Shown: positions 19,304-27,036 of the stretch, in pieces | Layout of the letters: the number at the start of each line of letters is the position of its first letter | Position numbering within the stretch: position 1 is the stretch's first letter | Source of the DNA: an uncultured Sutterella sp. | GTDB lineage: Bacteria; Pseudomonadota; Gammaproteobacteria; Burkholderiales; Burkholderiaceae_F | Assembly: GCA_905202595.1 (NCBI GenBank) | Contig: CAJKSP010000004.1 | Coordinates: 1 to 64,000 of the forward strand | Length of the DNA: 64,000 nt | Reading direction: 5' to 3' | Program-made: the position numbers and the translations under genes | Notes under the pieces: model-generated | Databases searched by the model: none | What the model saw: the letters and a program-made list of their open reading frames with translations, nothing else | Told to the model about the DNA's origin: nothing

Positions 19304-19334
19304 AAAAACGGACGGCTTCAAAAGAAACCGTCCG
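19304..19334 (-). terminator. Intrinsic terminator after gmhA
   Basis: CGGACGG pairs with CCGTCCG on the minus strand, followed by five U residues. It ends the modD-recR-gmhA transcript and precedes greA. Confidence 0.8.
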
Positions 19335-19407
19335 CTGTAGGCATGAATGTCGGGCGCTAGTTTAGCAAATGCTGCGCGGCTGAGGCGCTCATTCGCGCCC
19401 TGCACTT

Positions 19408-20001
19408 TCACGCGGCGTAATTCTCCGGGTCGAGTCGGCGTTCGATGAGCTCAATCATGATGTGAATGCATTTGATGTGAAGCTCCTGCACGCGATCCGC
19501 CCACTCGCCGCCCGGCGTAATGATCGTCTTGTCGCAGATCGCCTCGAGGCGCGTGCCGGTCCTGCCGGTCAGCCCCACCACCTTCATGCCGAGTCGCTTG
19601 GCTGCCTCGGCGGCCAGCACCACGTTGCGGCTGGTGCCTGAAGTGGAAATGGCGAGCAGCACGTCGCCCGGCCGGCCCTGCCCTTCGATGTAGCGGGAGA
19701 AGACCTGCTCGTAGCCGAAGTCATTCGCTACGCAAGCCAGATGGGCTGCATCGGCAATCGCCGTCGCCGCATAGGGACGGCGGTCTCGCCGGAAGCGGCC
19801 CGTCATTTCTTCGGCAAAGTGCATGGCATCGCAGAGGCTGCCGCCGTTGCCGCAGGAGAAAATGCGCCCGCCCGCCGCGATGGCATCGGCCATGAGGCCC
19901 GCTGCTTCATCAATGCACTCGAGCATCCGCTCGTCGGCTATCAGGTGCTCGAGCGCATCGCGAGCTTCGCAAAGCGCCGCTCGGACATGTTCCTTGCTCA
20001 T
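19408..20001 (-). CDS. gmhA: Phosphoheptose isomerase GmhA
   Basis: GmhA converts sedoheptulose-7-phosphate to D-glycero-D-manno-heptose-7-phosphate, the first step towards LPS core heptose. The 197-residue SIS-domain protein has SCGNGGSLCDAMHFAEE near residues 49-65, the ISTSGTSRNV phosphate-binding loop near 119-128, and the C-terminal HIKCIH segment that supplies a metal-binding His. It is the last gene of a probable modD-recR-gmhA unit (42-base gap to recR) and ends at an intrinsic terminator. No other heptose genes are in the window. Confidence 0.92.
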   Translation of the reverse strand: MSKEHVRAALCEARDALEHLIADERMLECIDEAAGLMADAIAAGGRIFSCGNGGSLCDAMHFAEEMTGRFRRDRRPYAATAIADAAHLACVANDFGYEQVFSRYIEGQGRPGDVLLAISTSGTSRNVVLAAEAAKRLGMKVVGLTGRTGTRLEAICDKTIITPGGEWADRVQELHIKCIHIMIELIERRLDPENYAA

Positions 20002-20043
20002 ATTTTCAGTCCTTTCGTCTTCTGACGAGTGATCCAGCTTCTC

Positions 20044-20664
20044 TCAGACGCCGCGCCGCGAATAAACTGCGCCGGCAAGCGTCGAGAGATCCGTGTATTC
20101 AATTTCAAGGCCCGTCGGCAGTCCGCGCGCAAGCCGAGTGATGCGAAGATCAGGCCAGCGCTTCTTCACGGCCCCGATGAGATAGTAGGCGGTTGCATCG
20201 CCCTCTGGCGTGTAGGACGTCGCCACGACAACTTCTCGAAGCGTTTTTTCCTCCACGCCATGAGCAATGCGCTCCAGCAGGTCGGTCATGCCGATTTCCT
20301 CGGGGCCGATGCCGTCAATCGGGCTCAAGCGGCCGGAAAGCACGAAGTAGAGTCCCGGCCAGGCGAGCGACGCATCAAGCGCCATTTCGTCTGCAGCGCT
20401 TTCAACGACGCAAAGAAGCCCCTTGTCGCGGTTCGGATCCGAGCAAATCGGACACAGCTCCCCCTCGCAGAATGCATGGCAGGCTCGACAGCGCCGCACG
20501 TTCGCATCCACATCGGCGAGCGCCTTTTCAAGCGCCTTGAGCGCATGCTTGTCGCCTTGCAGGAGGAAGAAGGCTGCGCGCTGCGCGCTGCGCGGACCAA
20601 GGCCGGGCAGCGCCTGCAGGGCATCGACGAGCGCGCCCAGCGACGGTGAGAGCTGCGCCGTCAT
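20044..20664 (-). CDS. recR: Recombination mediator RecR
   Basis: RecR, with RecF and RecO, loads RecA at gapped DNA. The 206-residue protein has the helix-hairpin-helix LPGLGPRSAQR, the four-Cys zinc finger CRACHAFCEGELCPIC at about residues 59-74, a Toprim domain starting at LCVVE, and the C-terminal Walker-B-like and RLARGLPTG region. Its ATG overlaps the stop of modD by four bases (ATGA), which implies translational coupling. In most bacteria recR follows ybaB directly; here modD intervenes. Confidence 0.95.
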   Translation of the reverse strand: MTAQLSPSLGALVDALQALPGLGPRSAQRAAFFLLQGDKHALKALEKALADVDANVRRCRACHAFCEGELCPICSDPNRDKGLLCVVESAADEMALDASLAWPGLYFVLSGRLSPIDGIGPEEIGMTDLLERIAHGVEEKTLREVVVATSYTPEGDATAYYLIGAVKKRWPDLRITRLARGLPTGLEIEYTDLSTLAGAVYSRRGV

Positions 20665-21506
20665 GTGCGGTCTCCGCAGGCAAAGCGCATTTTGATGTCA
20701 AAGGGCCTGCCGAAGTAGGGCCAGCTCGTCACCAGCACATCCGCGCCGGCCCTAGCATAGGCTGCCGCATTCTCCGCCGTGACGCCGCCTGCAGCGTTGA
20801 CGATAAGCGCAGGATTCGCCGTCTTGGCTTCGCGGACAAAGCGCTCCAGCTGCTCCGGCTCAAAGCGCTCGCACTGAATGATGTGAATGCCTAGCTGCAC
20901 AAAATGCAGGGCCTCTTCGGGCGAATCTGCTTCCACAGCCACTTTGCGTTCCGGCGCCGATGCAATAAGACGCCGGATGGCCTCATCAGAATCGCTGCAG
21001 AAAACGCGGTGCTGATCGAAGACGAGAATCGAATCCGACAGGCCGAAGCGGTGGATGATGCCGCCGCCAGCCAGCGCACCCGCATAGGAGATCAGCTTGG
21101 CGCCGGGAAAATGCTTTCGCGTCAGAGCAACCTGAACAGCAGAATTCTCTGCGCGCGCGGCCGCCGTCATAGCGGCTGTGCGGTTGGCAATGCCCGACGC
21201 GTACTCCATCACATTCTGTGCAGTCTTGTAGACTGCGTGGAGCGCCTCGGCGGATCCCTCGGCCTCCAAGGCCGGCTCGCCGGCCGCGAGCGCCGCGCCG
21301 TCCTCGGCCAGAATCTTCGTGCGGACGCCGCGCAATTCAAAGAGCTGCGCCGCAATGCCGATGCCTGCCACAATTCCTTCCGCCTTGGGCGCAGCAATGA
21401 CGCGGCCTATGCGCCGGCCAATGCCAAGCCCCTCGGTGGTGAGATCCTCATAAGGGCAGTCGTCCGAGAGGAGCGACTCCAAAAACGATAGCGGCGCGTG
21501 AAGCAT
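20661..21506 (-). CDS. modD: ModD-like pyrophosphorylase
   Basis: A 281-residue member of the nicotinate-nucleotide pyrophosphorylase superfamily that best fits ModD, which is associated with molybdate transport operons and has no settled reaction. Motifs include YEDLTTEGLGIG near the N-terminus, YKTAQNVMEYASGIANRT, the TRKHFPGAK substrate-binding loop, and the C-terminal VNAAGGVTAENAAAYARAGADVLVTS barrel strands. The product lacks features that would make it NadC with confidence, but that remains the main alternative. A GAGGAGG sequence precedes the ATG. It overlaps recR by four bases. No modABC genes are in the window. Confidence 0.78.
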   Translation of the reverse strand: MLHAPLSFLESLLSDDCPYEDLTTEGLGIGRRIGRVIAAPKAEGIVAGIGIAAQLFELRGVRTKILAEDGAALAAGEPALEAEGSAEALHAVYKTAQNVMEYASGIANRTAAMTAAARAENSAVQVALTRKHFPGAKLISYAGALAGGGIIHRFGLSDSILVFDQHRVFCSDSDEAIRRLIASAPERKVAVEADSPEEALHFVQLGIHIIQCERFEPEQLERFVREAKTANPALIVNAAGGVTAENAAAYARAGADVLVTSWPYFGRPFDIKMRFACGDRT

Positions 21507-21574
21507 GGCCGCCTCCTCGTGTTCAATGCGCCTGACTCGCGCTCAGCAGATACGCTGCAGGCCGTTCTAAAACA

Positions 21575-21621
21575 AAAGCCCCGCCGCCGCTGCGCTGAGG
21601 CGGCGGAACAGACGGGGCTTT
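21575..21621 (-). terminator. Intrinsic terminator after ybaB
   Basis: On the minus strand AAAGCCCCG pairs with CGGGGCTTT across an internally paired GC-rich arm, followed by a U-rich end. It separates dnaX-ybaB from modD-recR-gmhA. Confidence 0.75.
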
Positions 21622-21665
21622 ACGGATGTTGCAGTCGACGACAGACCAACCGCAGCTTCAGAGCA

Positions 21666-21998
21666 TCAGAACGGGAACTTCATGCCCGGAGGCAGAGGCA
21701 CAGCATGGCGCATCGCCGCTTCGCTTTCCGCAGAGATCTTCGTCACGCAGTCATTCACAGCAAGAACGACCAGATCCTCGAGCATCTCCACATCCTCAGG
21801 ATCAACCGCTTTCGGATCGATCGAGACGCGGATGCATTCGTGCTTGCCGTTCATCACGACCTTCACAGCGCCGCTGCCGGCCGTGCCTTCAAATTCGGTC
21901 TTGGCGATTTCTTCCTGCACCTTGGCAAGCTTCGCCTGCATCTTCTGGGCCTGAGCCATCAATCCGCCCATGCCGCCCATGCCACCCATGCCGCGCAT
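21666..21998 (-). CDS. ybaB: YbaB/EbfC nucleoid-associated protein
   Basis: YbaB/EbfC binds DNA as a dimer and affects nucleoid structure and gene expression. The 110-residue protein begins with a Met-Gly-Gly repeat encoded by three near-identical nine-base units, then a long helix (LMAQAQKMQAKLAKVQEEIA) and the central GSGAVKVVMNGKHE sheet. The C-terminus LPPGMKFPF is typical. The ATG at 21998 has GAGG five bases upstream. It follows dnaX by about 100 bases, the usual order. Confidence 0.92.
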   Translation of the reverse strand: MRGMGGMGGMGGLMAQAQKMQAKLAKVQEEIAKTEFEGTAGSGAVKVVMNGKHECIRVSIDPKAVDPEDVEMLEDLVVLAVNDCVTKISAESEAAMRHAVPLPPGMKFPF

Positions 21999-22101
21999 AA
22001 GTACCTCTAAGGAGAAGGCTCCCGCACGGCGTGCAGAAGCCGGTTGAAAGCGCCTGTGCGCAAAGCGCCCAGACGAATAATAATGCGGTCCAAAAAAGCG
22101 C

Positions 22102-22593
22102 TCAGCTCTTGCCGCCCGCAATCGGCTTGACTGATGCTTCATCGATCGTTCCGCCGAAGATCTTGACGACCTCCTGCACATACGGATCGTTCTTGAAGCG
22201 CTCGACGAGTGCGGCATGCGCCGCCTGCCTTTCGCGCCGCTGCGCATCGGCAAGCGTCGAACCGAGCTCGAGATCGCCCACCTCAAAGTCGACGCGGAAC
22301 GGCCGCCCGAGATAGGCGCTCAGCTTGTCGGAAAGCAGGCGCCGATTTGACTCCGTCGCCAGCGCCTGAACGCTGAGCCGCAATTGTACGCGGTTTTCCT
22401 CGAGCGCCATCACCTGCGACTGCGTTGCCAACATGCGCACAGGGCCTTTGAGCTTCGCTCCCTCAATGATGTCCCGCCAGCTGAGGGGCCGAGCAGAGGG
22501 GTAGTTCTGGAAGTCGTCCAGCACCTCCTCGCCGGGCCCGGGAGCGATCTCAGCCGGCGGCTCGCTCTCCCCAAGGTGCTCCGTCCGAACCGC
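22102..22593 (-). CDS. dnaX: DnaX tau C-terminal domain, in the +1 frame
   Basis: This open frame encodes the end of the tau subunit: a short Pro/Glu linker (PPAEIAPGPGEE), then residues starting LDDFQNYPSARPLSWRDII that match domain V, which binds the polymerase alpha subunit. It lies in the +1 frame relative to the upstream dnaX reading frame and overlaps it from 22593 to 22553, so both parts would fuse into about 578 residues if one base were skipped. An internal GTG at 22524 is the only start-like codon and has no properly spaced ribosome site, so independent translation is less likely than frameshifting or a base error. Confidence 0.75.
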   Translation of the reverse strand, partial: AVRTEHLGESEPPAEIAPGPGEEVLDDFQNYPSARPLSWRDIIEGAKLKGPVRMLATQSQVMALEENRVQLRLSVQALATESNRRLLSDKLSAYLGRPFRVDFEVGDLELGSTLADAQRRERQAAHAALVERFKNDPYVQEVVKIFGGTIDEASVKPIAGGKS

Positions 22594-23842
22594 TCATCCA
22601 AGGAGGCGGCTCCTGACCGGCAGCCGCAGGAGCAGACGTCTCTGCGGGAGCAGGCGCAGGTGCAGGTGCCGGGGCCTCAGCCTTGACGTCCGGTTTTCGC
22701 GCACCGCCGTCTCGAGCCGGAACAGACACGCCGCGAAGGCCGGCCGGCTTGAAGGCGAGCATCCGCAGCAGCGTCATTGTGAAGCCCGCATATTCATCGG
22801 GAGCCAGATTCAGATCGTTGCGGCCCTGAAGCGCAATTTGGTAATAGAGCTGCACTTCCTCGGGACTCATGGCTGCGGCAAGCGACGCCATGTCCGCATA
22901 AGCCGGATCGTCCGACGCTACCGCAGCAGGCACGCGCTGCAGAAGCGCAATCTTATGCAGCATGCCCGCGAGATCGCGAAGCGCCTGCGCAAAAGAGAGG
23001 CTCTCTCCCTGCATCTCGTCGGCGGCTGCCATCATGCGAGCTGCATCGCCCGCAACGAGCGCCTGAAGAATACCGGCGATCACATTTTCGCCGCTCATGC
23101 CGAGCATGCGGCGGACGCTCTCGCCCGTAACGCGGCCTCCCGAAAAGGCAATGGCCTGATCGAGAAGTGAAAGCGCATCGCGCATCGAACCGCGAGCGCC
23201 CTGCGCGATGAGGCGCAGCCCCTGCGGCTCCGAGGGAATCTTCTCAACTTCGAGAATGTGCTCGAGATGCCCCACAATGCCCTGCGGGGTCATGTTGCGC
23301 AGATTGAACTGCAGGCAGCGCGAAAGCACCGTCACCGGAACCTTCTGCGGATCCGTCGTCGCGAGAATGAACTTCACATACTCCGGAGGCTCCTCGAGCG
23401 TCTTGAGCATCGCATTGAAGGCCGTGTTCGAGAGCATGTGCACTTCGTCGATCATGTAGACCTTGTAGCGGCCCACCGTCGGCGCATACATTGCGCGCTC
23501 GAGCAATGCCGTCATGTCCTCGACGGAGCGGTTCGACGCCGCATCCATTTCAATGTAGTCGACGAAGTTCCCTTCGTCGATCGCGCGGCACGCATCGCAC
23601 ACACCGCAGGGATGCGCCGTCACATCGCCTTTGCCGTCAGGTCCGCGGCAGTTGAGCGCCTTGGCGAAGATGCGAGAAATCGTGGTCTTGCCTACGCCGC
23701 GCGTGCCGGTGAAAAGATACGCGTGATGCAGGCGCTTCTCGGTGAGTGCGCGGGTGAGCGCCGTTACGACGTGATCCTGTCCGATGATGGACTCGAAGTC
23801 GTGCGGACGCCACTTGCGGGCGAGAACCTGGTAGCTGCTCAT
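22550..23842 (-). CDS. dnaX: DNA polymerase III gamma/tau subunit, 430-residue gamma-like part
   Basis: DnaX is the clamp-loader ATPase. This frame gives 430 residues: ATPase domain with Walker A GTRGVGKT, a zinc module with Cys residues in PCGVCDAC, the MIDEVHML Walker B, the sensor-1 LATTDP and SRC motif, then lid and collar domains to about residue 370, and a Pro/Ala-rich linker. It stops at a TGA just after the linker, so it equals the E. coli gamma product (431 residues) in size and content. The tau domain follows in the +1 frame. The ATG at 23842 starts the conserved SSYQVLARKWRP; no strong ribosome site is visible. Confidence 0.9.
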   Translation of the reverse strand: MSSYQVLARKWRPHDFESIIGQDHVVTALTRALTEKRLHHAYLFTGTRGVGKTTISRIFAKALNCRGPDGKGDVTAHPCGVCDACRAIDEGNFVDYIEMDAASNRSVEDMTALLERAMYAPTVGRYKVYMIDEVHMLSNTAFNAMLKTLEEPPEYVKFILATTDPQKVPVTVLSRCLQFNLRNMTPQGIVGHLEHILEVEKIPSEPQGLRLIAQGARGSMRDALSLLDQAIAFSGGRVTGESVRRMLGMSGENVIAGILQALVAGDAARMMAAADEMQGESLSFAQALRDLAGMLHKIALLQRVPAAVASDDPAYADMASLAAAMSPEEVQLYYQIALQGRNDLNLAPDEYAGFTMTLLRMLAFKPAGLRGVSVPARDGGARKPDVKAEAPAPAPAPAPAETSAPAAAGQEPPPWMSGSDGAPWGERAAG

Positions 23843-23956
23843 GAGGAACTGCAAAAGTGATGGAAGGCGGCCGGCAGCGCATGCCGCCGGCTGAAGCTCC
23901 TTATTTTAAGGAAGCAGAACAGGTCCTCAACGGGCGGGCCCGCATTGCTCGAATGC

Positions 23957-24622
23957 CTAGCTCAGAAGCGCATCGCGGAACACCATCGCGCTCAACAAGA
24001 AGAAGAGCACGGCGCCCGTGCGGTAAATGCCGCGCACAGCCCGCTCATTCTTAAGAAGCCCGCGAAACTTCATGGTGAGGAGGCTGTAGCCCGTATGGAC
24101 CAGAAAGACGAGCGCCCAATAGGTGAGCGCGAGCACGCTGTACTGCAGCGCATAGCTCAGCTTCGGATCGATGAACTGCGGAAAGAGCGAGACGAAGAAC
24201 ATGATGAGCACGGGGTTCGTCATCTGCAGCATGATCCCTTCCGCAAAGAAGGCAAACTGCCGAATTTCAGGCGCTTTGTCGCATGATGATGCGCCGGCGC
24301 TGCGCTGCGCAGCAGCGTCTGCAAGGCTGAACACAGATGGCTTGGCGCGCCAGGACTTGATGCCGAGCCAAATGAGATAGCAGGCGCCGACAAGGCGCAG
24401 CGCCGCATAGGCCTGCGGCGAATGTGAGAGGAGCAGGCCGAGTCCCGTGCCGGAAATGGCCGCCATAACGAGCGTTCCGCCCGACGTCCCGCAGATGGTC
24501 CAGAAGGCGCCCTTGTAGCCGCACTGCATCGTCTTCATGATCGACATCAGCACGCCGGGACCTGGAGACACAATCGTCACGAAGGCCGTAACGAGAAAAA
24601 GCAGATAAAGGGACCCGTTCAC
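23957..24622 (-). CDS. LysE/RhtB-family amino-acid exporter
   Basis: A 221-residue inner-membrane protein with six hydrophobic helices and the LysE-family signature TIVSPGPGVLMSIMKTMQCG near residues 13-32, followed by GTSGG. Relatives export lysine, threonine, homoserine or leucine; the substrate cannot be told. The start is the GTG at 24622, which has GGAG seven bases upstream. The longer ATG frame to 24712 would run through the 4.5S RNA gene and is rejected. It lies immediately downstream of the SRP RNA on the same strand. Confidence 0.85.
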   Translation of the reverse strand: MNGSLYLLFLVTAFVTIVSPGPGVLMSIMKTMQCGYKGAFWTICGTSGGTLVMAAISGTGLGLLLSHSPQAYAALRLVGACYLIWLGIKSWRAKPSVFSLADAAAQRSAGASSCDKAPEIRQFAFFAEGIMLQMTNPVLIMFFVSLFPQFIDPKLSYALQYSVLALTYWALVFLVHTGYSLLTMKFRGLLKNERAVRGIYRTGAVLFFLLSAMVFRDALLS

Positions 24623-24684
24623 TGGGATGCTCCGGTGAGGAGCCTGGCCCACGCCGGTCAGGCATTTTTTGCAGACGCAAAAAT

Positions 24685-24780
24685 GGCGAGCCTTATCCTC
24701 GGCACTGCTCACGCATCAGTATGGCTGCTTCGTTCCCGACCTGACCAGGTTTCTGAGTAGAGCATGCGAGGGGACCCGCC
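24685..24780 (-). ncRNA. ffs: Small signal recognition particle RNA (4.5S)
   Basis: The SRP RNA binds Ffh and guides inner-membrane protein insertion. The minus strand contains the hallmark CAGGTC-(GGGAAC)-GAAGCAGCC of helix 8, with a GGAA tetraloop and the flanking symmetric and asymmetric loops. The ends pair (GGCG with CGCC), giving about 96 nucleotides, and a U run follows the 3' end. The base pair closing the tetraloop is G-C, not the C-G seen in E. coli, a compensated swap. A near-consensus promoter lies directly upstream. Confidence 0.92.
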
Positions 24781-24788
24781 GAAGCCGA

Positions 24789-24817
24789 ATTCTATGAGAA
24801 GCGGCTCATTTTTGCAA
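24789..24817 (-). promoter_or_regulatory. Promoter of the 4.5S RNA gene
   Basis: On the minus strand, TTGCAA and TAGAAT are separated by exactly 17 bases and end eight bases before the predicted RNA 5' end. This fits a strong housekeeping sigma-70 promoter. Confidence 0.8.
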
Positions 24818-25211
24818 AAGGTTGCGATTCCGAAGCACTCAAGTCGGCATCAAAGCCTCCTTCAAGCGTGATCTATGGCTCGGCGGGTGCTAGTATTGGC
24901 CCCATCTGTTGCGCCCCGCTCCGCCGCTTTCGCGGCGACTCTTTCTATCGAGCGCGGCTGCGCCTAGCCTCTTTTTTCAGGATGCAGCGGCATCGCTGCG
25001 CTTCGGCTTTGCTGAAGCCAGGCATCAGTCCGAATCCTGACTTGGCCGAATCGCATGGATTCGGTCGACATCGCTTTTTTGATTTTCCAATTCAACGCCG
25101 CCGCGCGCATCTACGCGCCGCAGAGCCGCGCCCCGGAGTGGGAAGACGGCCCTGGCGCGGAATCTGCGCACTTTGTTGTTTAGGCGGCTCACCTTATGCA
25201 AGGAGCCTTTC
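24818..25211 (+). other. Gene-free stretch upstream of trxA
   Basis: About 390 bases with no supported protein. On the plus strand there is an extended -10 like element TGCTAGTAT at 24888-24896, with no good -35. A hairpin CCGAATC/GATTCGG at 25046-25064 is followed eight bases later by six T residues (25075-25080). This could be a long trxA leader with an attenuator, or a separate small RNA of about 180 bases. I found no match to 6S RNA or a known riboswitch by eye. Confidence 0.4.
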
Positions 25212-25532
25212 ATGAGCGACATCCTTCACATCACCGACGCTGACTTCGACCAGACCGTCAATTCCGACAAGACCGTCTTCGTCGACTTCTGGGCCACCTG
25301 GTGCGGCCCCTGCCGCATGCTTGCACCGCGCCTTGAAGAAGCCGCCAAGCTCTACGACGGCCGCGCCATCATTGCCAAGTACGACGTTGATCAGTCGAGC
25401 GGCAAGGCCCAGGAATTCGGCATTCAGGGCATTCCCACCATCATCGCCTTCAAGAACGGCGAAGCGGTTGACCAGCGCACCGGCGCCTGCGATCAGGCGA
25501 CGCTCAACGCCTTCATCGAACGCAACCTCTAA
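25212..25532 (+). CDS. trxA: Thioredoxin TrxA
   Basis: Thioredoxin reduces protein disulfides and ribonucleotide reductase and is recycled by TrxB. The 106-residue protein has the active site WCGPC with Cys31 and Cys34, preceded by VFVDFWAT, and the cis-Pro loop GIPTI. The ATG at 25212 has AAGGAG seven bases upstream; an earlier in-frame start at 25173 lacks support. It precedes rho, a gene pair conserved in proteobacteria. Confidence 0.96.
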   Translation: MSDILHITDADFDQTVNSDKTVFVDFWATWCGPCRMLAPRLEEAAKLYDGRAIIAKYDVDQSSGKAQEFGIQGIPTIIAFKNGEAVDQRTGACDQATLNAFIERNL

Positions 25533-25541
25533 CAGCCTGAC

Positions 25542-25581
25542 GGCGCAGGCCCAGCCCCGCATGGGCAAGCTGGCCTGCGCC
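25542..25581 (+). terminator. Hairpin after trxA
   Basis: GGCGCAGGCC pairs with GGCCTGCGCC, and the stem is extended by AGC/GCT across one unpaired base. It begins nine bases past the trxA stop. There is no U tract, so partial read-through into rho, or a Rho-related end, is possible. Confidence 0.5.
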
Positions 25582-25669
25582 AGTCCCCTGGCGCTTCGTC
25601 CGCGCGCTCCCTTCCCAAAATAATTGAAGAGCGGCCCCGAGCCTCCGTCGAGAGCCGCTCCACTCCACC

Positions 25670-26926
25670 ATGCATCTTTCGGATCTCAAATCCCTCCACG
25701 TCTCGCAGCTTCTCGACATGGCCATCGCGCTTGAGGTCGACAATGCCCAGCGCATGCGCAAGCAGGAACTCATGTTTGCCATTCTCAAGAAGAAGGCCCG
25801 TCAGGGCGAGCCCATCTTCGGCGACGGCACGCTGGAGATCCTGCCTGACGGCTTCGGCTTTTTGAGAAGCCCTGATTCGTCCTATCTGGCGAGCACGGAC
25901 GACATCTACATCTCGCCCTCGCAGGTCCGCCGCTTCAACCTGCACACCGGCGATTCCATTGAAGGCGAGGTACGCATTCCTAAGGACGGCGAGCGCTATT
26001 TCGCGCTTGTGCGAGTCGAAACGGTGAACGGCCTGCCGCCTGAGGCGATCAAGCACCGCATTCTCTTTGAAAACCTCACGCCGATCTTTCCGAACCAGCA
26101 GCTCGTGCTCGAGCGCCCGATTCGAGGCGACGAGAATCTCACGGGACGCATCATCGACATGATCGCCCCGATCGGCAAAGGCCAGCGATCCCTCATCGTA
26201 GCGCCGCCCAAATCAGGCAAGACGGTGCTGCTGCAGCATATTGCGCACGCCATTTCCGCCAACTATCCCGACGTCGTTTTGATGGTTCTCCTCGTGAATG
26301 AACGACCGGAAGAAGTGACCGAAATGCAGCGCACGGTCAAGGGCGAAGTCGTCGCCGCAACGTTCGACGAGCCTGCCCTGCGCCATGTTCAGGTCGCCGA
26401 AATGGTGATCGAAAAGGCAAAGCGCCTGGCTGAATCGAAGCGCGACGTCGTAGTGCTTCTCGACTCGATCACCCGTCTGGCGCGCGCCTACAACCAGGTC
26501 ATCCCCTCTTCGGGCAAAGTTCTCACGGGCGGCGTCGACGCCAATGCGCTCGAGCGCCCGAAGCGCATCTTCGGCGCTGCACGCAATCTTGAGGAAGGCG
26601 GCTCGCTCACGATCATCGGCACAGCCCTTATCGACACGGGCTCCCGCATGGACGACGTGATTTACGAAGAGTTCAAGGGCACCGGAAACAACGAAATCCA
26701 TCTGGAACGCCGCATGGCGGAAAAGCGCGTCTACCCGGCCATCAACCTCAACCGTTCGGGCACGCGCCGCGAAGAGCTGCTGCTCAAGCCCGACGTACTG
26801 CAGAAGGTCTGGATTCTGCGCAAGTTCCTCTACGACATGGACGAAATGGAAGCGATGGAGTTCCTGCTCGATAAGCTAAAGGCAACCAAGACCAACGCTG
26901 AATTCTTCGATTTGATGAAGCGCTGA
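25670..26926 (+). CDS. rho: Transcription termination factor Rho
   Basis: Rho is the hexameric RNA helicase that ends transcription at C-rich untranslated RNA. The 418-residue protein has the N-terminal helical domain, the RNA-binding cold-shock fold with DGFGFLRSPDSSY near residues 61-75, Walker A PPKSGKT near 179-185, the VVLLDSITR Walker B, the Q-loop and the R-loop GGSLTIIGTALIDTGSRMD. Length equals E. coli Rho (419). The residues around the bicyclomycin pocket look normal. It is 137 bases after trxA and ends at a very strong terminator. Confidence 0.97.
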   Translation: MHLSDLKSLHVSQLLDMAIALEVDNAQRMRKQELMFAILKKKARQGEPIFGDGTLEILPDGFGFLRSPDSSYLASTDDIYISPSQVRRFNLHTGDSIEGEVRIPKDGERYFALVRVETVNGLPPEAIKHRILFENLTPIFPNQQLVLERPIRGDENLTGRIIDMIAPIGKGQRSLIVAPPKSGKTVLLQHIAHAISANYPDVVLMVLLVNERPEEVTEMQRTVKGEVVAATFDEPALRHVQVAEMVIEKAKRLAESKRDVVVLLDSITRLARAYNQVIPSSGKVLTGGVDANALERPKRIFGAARNLEEGGSLTIIGTALIDTGSRMDDVIYEEFKGTGNNEIHLERRMAEKRVYPAINLNRSGTRREELLLKPDVLQKVWILRKFLYDMDEMEAMEFLLDKLKATKTNAEFFDLMKR

Positions 26927-26954
26927 TCTGCTTGTTGCCGCAAGCCCCGTCAGC

Positions 26955-26996
26955 AAAAGGCCGGCGGCATTCCGCAAGGAATGCCGCCGGCCTTTT
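26955..26996. terminator. Strong bidirectional terminator between rho and nadE
   Basis: A perfect 19-base-pair stem (AAAAGGCCGGCGGCATTCC and complement) with a four-base loop, followed by a T-rich stretch on the plus strand. Convergent genes rho and nadE flank it. Confidence 0.85.
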
Positions 26997-27036
26997 GATT
27001 TTTCAGCTGGCATCAGGCTGAAGCTTTTCGCCCGAC

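Noticed and set aside
22102..22524. Separate small gene starting at the GTG at 22524
   Set aside because: It begins inside a conserved tau domain, and the GAGGAG before it abuts the start codon with no spacing; frameshift or base error explains it better.
24623..24712. A longer start for the LysE-family gene
   Set aside because: The extension would translate the 3' part of the 4.5S RNA and lacks a ribosome site; a GTG at 24622 has one.
24903..25085. 6S RNA in the gap before trxA
   Set aside because: The ends are not complementary and the central bubble pattern of 6S RNA was not found.
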